Assembly: GCA_035304385.1 (NCBI GenBank)
Contig: DATGQD010000030.1
Location: 1 to 64,000, forward strand
Reading direction: 5' to 3'
DNA: 64,000 bases
From: ZC4RG29 sp035304385
Lineage (GTDB): Bacteria > Bacteroidota > Bacteroidia > Cytophagales > Cyclobacteriaceae
Under the pieces are notes generated by a model, which made no database searches, was not told the DNA's origin, and saw only the letters and a program-made list of their open reading frames with translations. Of this stretch, positions 59,745 through 64,000 are shown one piece after another; positions within the stretch are counted from its first letter, which is position 1, and each line of letters starts with the position of its first letter. Position numbers and translations under genes: made by a program.

Positions 59745-61001
59745 TTACCGGCGACGCGTGACAGCCACCAGTTCCTCCTTCCGGTAAAACCCGTCATCCA
59801 GCTTCTTTTTGAGGGCTGAGAACGCCGACAGCGTCTCCTCGACATCGTCCAGGGTATGCGCGGCCGTAGGAATGATACGGAACATGATAACATCCTTAGG
59901 CACAACGGGATAGATCACAACGGAGCAGAAAATGTTGAAGTTCTCCCTGAGGTCCATTGCCATATTGGCAGCCTCACCTACCCCACCCTTGAAGAGCACC
60001 GGAGTTACGGGTGATGTGGTGTCTCCCAGGTTAAATCCTCTTTCGCGCAGGCCGTCTTGCAAGGCCTTCACAATCTTCCACAAATTGTTTTTTAATTCAG
60101 GACGCGTGCGCAGAAGTTCCAATCGCTTCAAAGCACCCAGCACCATAGGCATCGGAAGGCTCTTCGCATAGATCTGTGAACGTACACTGTAGCGGAGGTA
60201 CTTGATAATGCGTTCCTCACTGGCGACAAAAGCGCCAATGCCGGCCATCGACTTGGCGAAGGTAGAGAAGTAGATATCGACCTCATCCTGCACGCCCTGC
60301 TCTTCACCCGTACCTGCGCCGGTCTTACCCATGGTTCCGAAACCGTGGGCATCGTCTACAAATAACCGGAAGTTGTATTTCTTTTTTAATTCGACAACGC
60401 CTTTGAGGTCTCCCTGCTTGCCGGACATGCCGAACACGCCTTCAGTGATAACAAGTATGGCTCCACCGGTCTCTTCGACCAGCTTGGTGGCTCGCTGGAG
60501 TTGCTTCTCCAGGTTTTCCATGTTGTTGTGCACGTATACAAAGCGTTTGCCCATATGCAGACGCACGCCATCAATAATGCAGGCGTGGCATTCGGCGTCA
60601 TATACGATCACATCCTTGCGGTCTACCAATGCATCGATGATAGACACCACACCCTGATAGCCGTAATTCAGCAGCATGCCGTCCTCTTTCGAAACGAAGG
60701 TCGCCAGCTCTCGCTCCAGCTTAACGTGATTGTCGGAATTGCCTGACATCATCCGCGCACCCATCGGCGACGCCATGCCGTAATCCTGTGCGCCCCTGGC
60801 ATCCGCCTCACGCACTTCCGGGTGATTGGCAAGGCCCAGATAGTTGTTAAGACTCCATACCAGAACCTCTCGGCCATTGAATTTCATCCGAGGGCCGATT
60901 TCACCCTCCAGCTTGGGAAAAAAGAAGTAATCATCGGGTAAATGAGAATATTTGGCCAATGGCCCGGCTTCCATGCGGAGCTTATCAAACAAATCTGCCA
61001 T
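59745..61001 (-). CDS. Alpha-oxoamine synthase family PLP enzyme (KBL/serine palmitoyltransferase-like)
   Basis: A 418-residue PLP enzyme that condenses an amino acid with an acyl-CoA. PLP Lys250 is in STFAKSMAGIGAF; the pocket has DDAHGFGTMGKTG and ECHACIIDGVR. The family includes 2-amino-3-ketobutyrate CoA ligase, serine palmitoyltransferase (sphingolipids) and the cysteate acyl-transferase of sulfonolipid synthesis. The long N-terminus and ASPMGARMMSGNSDNH stretch fit the Bacteroidota lipid-type branch, but the substrate is undecided. A CAAAATA element at 61029-61035 may be part of its promoter. Confidence 0.85.
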   Translation of the reverse strand: MADLFDKLRMEAGPLAKYSHLPDDYFFFPKLEGEIGPRMKFNGREVLVWSLNNYLGLANHPEVREADARGAQDYGMASPMGARMMSGNSDNHVKLERELATFVSKEDGMLLNYGYQGVVSIIDALVDRKDVIVYDAECHACIIDGVRLHMGKRFVYVHNNMENLEKQLQRATKLVEETGGAILVITEGVFGMSGKQGDLKGVVELKKKYNFRLFVDDAHGFGTMGKTGAGTGEEQGVQDEVDIYFSTFAKSMAGIGAFVASEERIIKYLRYSVRSQIYAKSLPMPMVLGALKRLELLRTRPELKNNLWKIVKALQDGLRERGFNLGDTTSPVTPVLFKGGVGEAANMAMDLRENFNIFCSVVIYPVVPKDVIMFRIIPTAAHTLDDVEETLSAFSALKKKLDDGFYRKEELVAVTRRR

Positions 61002-61106
61002 TTTTCCTGGAATTGGTTAACACGGGCGCAAAATAGCGAAAAAGCGGCTACTATTCAGGTTCTTAACCCCACAACGTAAGTTCTGGCGCTGATTCGAATT
61101 AATCGT

Positions 61107-61114
61107 TACCATTG
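61107..61114 (+). promoter_or_regulatory. Candidate -7 box of accC
   Basis: TACCATTG (one mismatch to TAnnTTTG) ends 6 nt before the ATG at 61121; it covers the alternative TTG start at 61112. Confidence 0.3.
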
Positions 61115-61120
61115 TCCTTT

Positions 61121-62626
61121 ATGATCGAAATACAGAAGATTCTCGTAGCCAATCGGGGGGAGATCGCCCTCCGCATTATGCGGTCAGCACGAGAAATGGG
61201 CCTCCAGACCGTCGCCGTCTACAGCGAGGCCGACCGTCTCAGTCCCCATGTCCGCTTCGCCGACGAGGCTTTTTGCGCGGGCCCACCACCCTCGAGCGAG
61301 TCTTATCTCCACATTGAGCGGGTCATTGAAATCGCGCTGCGCAGTGGCGCGCAGGCCATTCACCCCGGATATGGGTTTTTGTCCGAAAACGAACACTTTG
61401 CCCGACGCGTCGCCGACGCCGGGCTCGTCTTCATCGGACCTTCCGCCAAGTCCATTGCCCTTATGGGTAATAAGCTGGCCGCGAAAAAAACGGCTGCCGA
61501 CCATGGCGTTCCGCTCGTACCCGGCACAAAAGATCCGGTTTCCGACATTGCCGCCGGCCAACAAATTGCCCGCGACATAGGCTATCCCATTTTGCTCAAG
61601 GCCGCCGCCGGCGGAGGAGGAAAAGGGATGCGCATCGTGGAAAAGGAAGACGACTTCCCCGCGCAGATGGAACGCGCCGTGAGTGAGGCCGCATCTGCAT
61701 TTGGCGATGGATCGGTGTTTATCGAGAAATACGTCTCCAAACCCAGGCATATCGAGTTTCAGGTGCTGGGTGATACTCACGGTAATGTCTTCCACCTTTT
61801 CGAACGCGAGTGCTCCATACAACGCCGCCATCAGAAAGTCATCGAAGAAGCGCCTTCGTCGGTGCTCACCCCTCAACTCAGGGCGGAAATGGGCGACGCA
61901 GCCGTAAGGATAGCCCGCGCCTGTGGCTATTACGGAGCGGGCACGATCGAGTTTCTTCTCGACGAAGACCACAGGTTCTATTTCCTGGAAATGAATACGC
62001 GCCTGCAAGTGGAGCACCCCGTAACAGAAGCGGTTACCGGTTGGGATCTGGTCAAGCTTCAAATCGACATCGCCCGAGGCAAGCCACTTCCCTTCCAGCA
62101 GCATGAACTCATGCTGAAGGGGCATGCCATCGAAGCACGCGTATACGCAGAAGATCCCTATAACCAATTTCTTCCCGATACAGGCCAGCTTACGACATAC
62201 CGTCCGCCGCAGGGGAACGGTGTACGCGTAGACGATGGCTTTGAAGAGGGAATGGAGGTCCCCGTGTACTACGATCCCATGATCGCCAAGTTGATCTGTC
62301 ACGGCGCCACACGAGGTGAGGCCATCGCGAGGATGATCCGCGCGATCGATGAATACAGGATAGCCGGTGTTGAAACTACCCTCGGCTTTTGCAAGTTCGT
62401 AATGCAGCACGAAGCGTTCACCACCGGGAATTTTGATACCCATTTCGTAGAGAAACATTTTTCACCCGCACCTCTTCCCTCGAACGACAGGACGGAAGCC
62501 TTGCTCGCCGCCGCCCTCGCCCTCACACAACTCAGAGAAGACGACGGGGCTTCAGCACCCATAGCGATCTCCCACGGTTCGCCGCAACAGAAATGGAAGA
62601 GAAACCGGCAGATGCGCGACCGATGA
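61121..62626 (+). CDS. accC: Biotin carboxylase (acetyl-CoA carboxylase type)
   Basis: ATP-grasp biotin carboxylase, about 501 residues from the ATG at 61121 (MIEIQKILVANRGEIALRIM). The glycine-rich ATP loop is KAAAGGGGKGMR; the metal/catalytic region is EMNTRLQVEHPVTE; HPGYGFLSENEHFA is conserved. It is a little longer than E. coli AccC (449), so a role with another biotin-dependent carboxylase (propionyl- or methylcrotonyl-CoA) remains possible. It overlaps the maf gene by 4 bp. Confidence 0.92.
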   Translation: MIEIQKILVANRGEIALRIMRSAREMGLQTVAVYSEADRLSPHVRFADEAFCAGPPPSSESYLHIERVIEIALRSGAQAIHPGYGFLSENEHFARRVADAGLVFIGPSAKSIALMGNKLAAKKTAADHGVPLVPGTKDPVSDIAAGQQIARDIGYPILLKAAAGGGGKGMRIVEKEDDFPAQMERAVSEAASAFGDGSVFIEKYVSKPRHIEFQVLGDTHGNVFHLFERECSIQRRHQKVIEEAPSSVLTPQLRAEMGDAAVRIARACGYYGAGTIEFLLDEDHRFYFLEMNTRLQVEHPVTEAVTGWDLVKLQIDIARGKPLPFQQHELMLKGHAIEARVYAEDPYNQFLPDTGQLTTYRPPQGNGVRVDDGFEEGMEVPVYYDPMIAKLICHGATRGEAIARMIRAIDEYRIAGVETTLGFCKFVMQHEAFTTGNFDTHFVEKHFSPAPLPSNDRTEALLAAALALTQLREDDGASAPIAISHGSPQQKWKRNRQMRDR

Positions 62627-63201
62627 AGATACAACCCGACCGCCCGCTGATACTGGCCTCAGGATCACCTCGAAGAAAGTTTCTCCTGGAACAGGCGGGC
62701 TATAAATTTACCGTACGGCCATGCACAAGCGACGAGAACTTCGCTCCCGACATGCCGCCGGAAAAGGTAGCGTCGTTCCTGGCGGAAAAAAAAGCCTCAT
62801 CCTTCCGTGAAAGCATCGGCGATGAAATCATCATAACCGCCGACACGGTCGTTATCCTCGATGGCGCGATCCTCAACAAACCTGTCGACGGCGACGACGC
62901 CGTTCGCATGCTGGAGATGCTTTCGGGTCGTACCCATACCGTAATGACGGGCGTCTGCATTCTCTCGCGCGAAAAGGAACGCATATTCGACGATACTACC
63001 CAGGTTACCTTCAGACATCTTACGCGGGCAGAAATTGAATACTACGTCCGGCATTATCAACCGCTCGACAAGGCGGGCGCGTACGGCGCACAAGACTGGA
63101 TCGGACTCACCGGCGTCGAGAAAATTTCAGGATCGTACTTCAATGTGATGGGCCTTCCCGTACACCGTGTCTACGAGAACCTGCTTGCGTGGATAGAATG
63201 A
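62623..63201 (+). CDS. maf: Maf-like nucleotide pyrophosphatase
   Basis: House-cleaning dTTPase/UTPase of the Maf/YhdE family, about 192 residues from the ATG at 62623, whose ATGA overlaps the accC stop (the ATG at 62593 is the alternative). Motifs: LASGSPRRKFLLEQAG, ITADTVVILD, KPVDGDDAVRMLEMLSGRTH and DKAGAYGAQ. Coupled to accC. Confidence 0.94.
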   Translation: MKIQPDRPLILASGSPRRKFLLEQAGYKFTVRPCTSDENFAPDMPPEKVASFLAEKKASSFRESIGDEIIITADTVVILDGAILNKPVDGDDAVRMLEMLSGRTHTVMTGVCILSREKERIFDDTTQVTFRHLTRAEIEYYVRHYQPLDKAGAYGAQDWIGLTGVEKISGSYFNVMGLPVHRVYENLLAWIE

Positions 63202-63205
63202 AAAA

Positions 63206-64000
63206 TTATATGGCCGAGTGGCGCTCCCGCACATCAGCGGTGCCCGTCTTGGAAATCCCATTGACAGCCCAGGCGCCGGTTTGAAGACGCGTCCGGTTTT
63301 TGTCTGCCTTCTTCTCGTGACCATTGCGTTTGGTGCGTTGTCCTTCCTGACAAAGACATATAGCTTCGTGCCGTACAGAGATGCCGTTCACACCACGTTT
63401 GACAAGACGTTCGCCGAAGTCGAGGTCATATTCGTGCAACAAAAGATCTTCGTTGAACCCGTTAATGGAAAGGATGTCGTCGCGCCACGCCGATGCGTTC
63501 GCGCCGTACCAGGGAATGGTAGATGAAAACTTTTCGAACAGCCGGTCGAGTAATCGTTGGTTGGTCATACCGATCAACTTGCCCGGTTGCAGACCGTTGT
63601 AATACAGCCATCGCCAGTTGAACGCAAACAGCGTTGCAATGTCTTCCTTAGTGATCGCGCGCGCTACTTTGTGCGGCACGCTGAAATAGCCACCGGAAAG
63701 AAAGTGTTGCTTCCGGGCGCGCTTCATGTGCATCTCCACGAGGTCATTGCGCGGAATACAATGATCATTGGAGAAGATGAGATAATCCGAATTTGTCGAA
63801 GCGATGGCGCGGTTCAGCATTGCGACTTCGCTACGGCCATTGGTGTCGTGAAGATGTCGCAGGTTCAGTACGCCGCGTTCTGTAGCGTCCTTTATCAAGG
63901 CGGCCGTGTCAGGGTCATGCCCTTCCTCCGCAATGATCACCTCAAAATTGTTAAAAGTCTGGTACTCGAAACCCCACAAACATTTTTGGAGTAGACTGGG
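63206..64000 (-). CDS. Glycosyltransferase family 2 protein (5' truncated by window edge)
   Basis: The frame is open to the last base of the window; the residues before the apparent TTG start at 63979 (SLLQKCLWGFEYQ) continue the GT2 fold, so the N-terminus lies outside. GT-A features are visible: FEVIIAEEG, a DxD-like region NDHCIPR, WYGANASAWRDDILSINGFNEDL and EYDLDFGERL. Probably adds sugars to lipopolysaccharide or another surface glycan. The C-terminal 45 residues are basic and unusual for the family. It converges on maf. Confidence 0.85.
   Translation of the reverse strand, partial: PSLLQKCLWGFEYQTFNNFEVIIAEEGHDPDTAALIKDATERGVLNLRHLHDTNGRSEVAMLNRAIASTNSDYLIFSNDHCIPRNDLVEMHMKRARKQHFLSGGYFSVPHKVARAITKEDIATLFAFNWRWLYYNGLQPGKLIGMTNQRLLDRLFEKFSSTIPWYGANASAWRDDILSINGFNEDLLLHEYDLDFGERLVKRGVNGISVRHEAICLCQEGQRTKRNGHEKKADKNRTRLQTGAWAVNGISKTGTADVRERHSAI

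Noticed and set aside
61184..62458. 424-codon minus-strand frame inside accC
   Set aside because: Antisense of a conserved biotin carboxylase; no signal of its own.
63206..63400. Suspected frameshift in the C-terminal tail of the glycosyltransferase
   Set aside because: The tail is basic and unlike the family, but no other frame continues the domain better, so a frameshift is not supported.

Overview
The window looks like a chromosomal segment of a Bacteroidota bacterium, probably Cytophagales (Chryseolinea/Ohtaekwangia-like). The signs are a type IX secretion sorting domain on a GH5 cellulase, several -7 boxes of the Bacteroidota form TAnnTTTG, a 59-residue histone H1-like protein, the ligA - DUF6913 - dapA gene order, PadR + FtsX-type permease pairs, and split transketolase genes. 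I see no tRNA, rRNA, transposase, phage gene or CRISPR array. The window starts inside an SDR gene and ends inside a glycosyltransferase gene.

Layout. 1-3.3 kb: SDR reductase, small lipoprotein and membrane peptides, and a CE15 glucuronoyl esterase. 3.4-6.7 kb: divergent oxyR and katG sharing an OxyR-type operator. 6.9-10 kb: PadR regulator and ABC permease. 10.2-20.3 kb: secreted and surface proteins (two tandem TIG/CARDB lipoproteins, a GH5-CBM-T9SS cellulase, a sialate-esterase/NodB fusion, two coupled secreted proteins) and a Ca/Na antiporter. 20.4-25 kb: sorbosone-dehydrogenase-like lipoprotein and a second PadR-permease pair. 25-34 kb: glucan phosphorylase, LLM oxidoreductase, aromatic/Arg-rich secreted protein, alpha/beta hydrolase plus DoxX, an ABC-2 exporter and an MDR dehydrogenase. 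34-38.6 kb: dnaB, mpl and a DnaQ-like exonuclease. 38.7-41.8 kb: sulfate assimilation (cysH, cysD, cysN). 41.8-46 kb: M48 and M23 peptidases, FAH protein, Bcp. 45.8-52.3 kb: transketolase halves separated by a VWA gene, GNAT, serA, a candidate ncRNA and a SerC-like protein. 52.3-56 kb: ECF sigma module and M1 peptidase. 56-63.2 kb: ligA, DUF6913, dapA, histone-like gene, alpha-oxoamine synthase, accC and maf.

The less expected signals are these: a SerC-fold protein beside serA in which the PLP lysine position is phenylalanine; a minus-strand RNA candidate of about 180 nt (6S-sized) between them; a structured leader before cysH; the same ATAC-N13-GTAT operator before both padR genes; a terminator-like hairpin inside signal-peptide codons; and many -7 boxes lying only 4-8 nt before a start codon, which suggests leaderless mRNAs.
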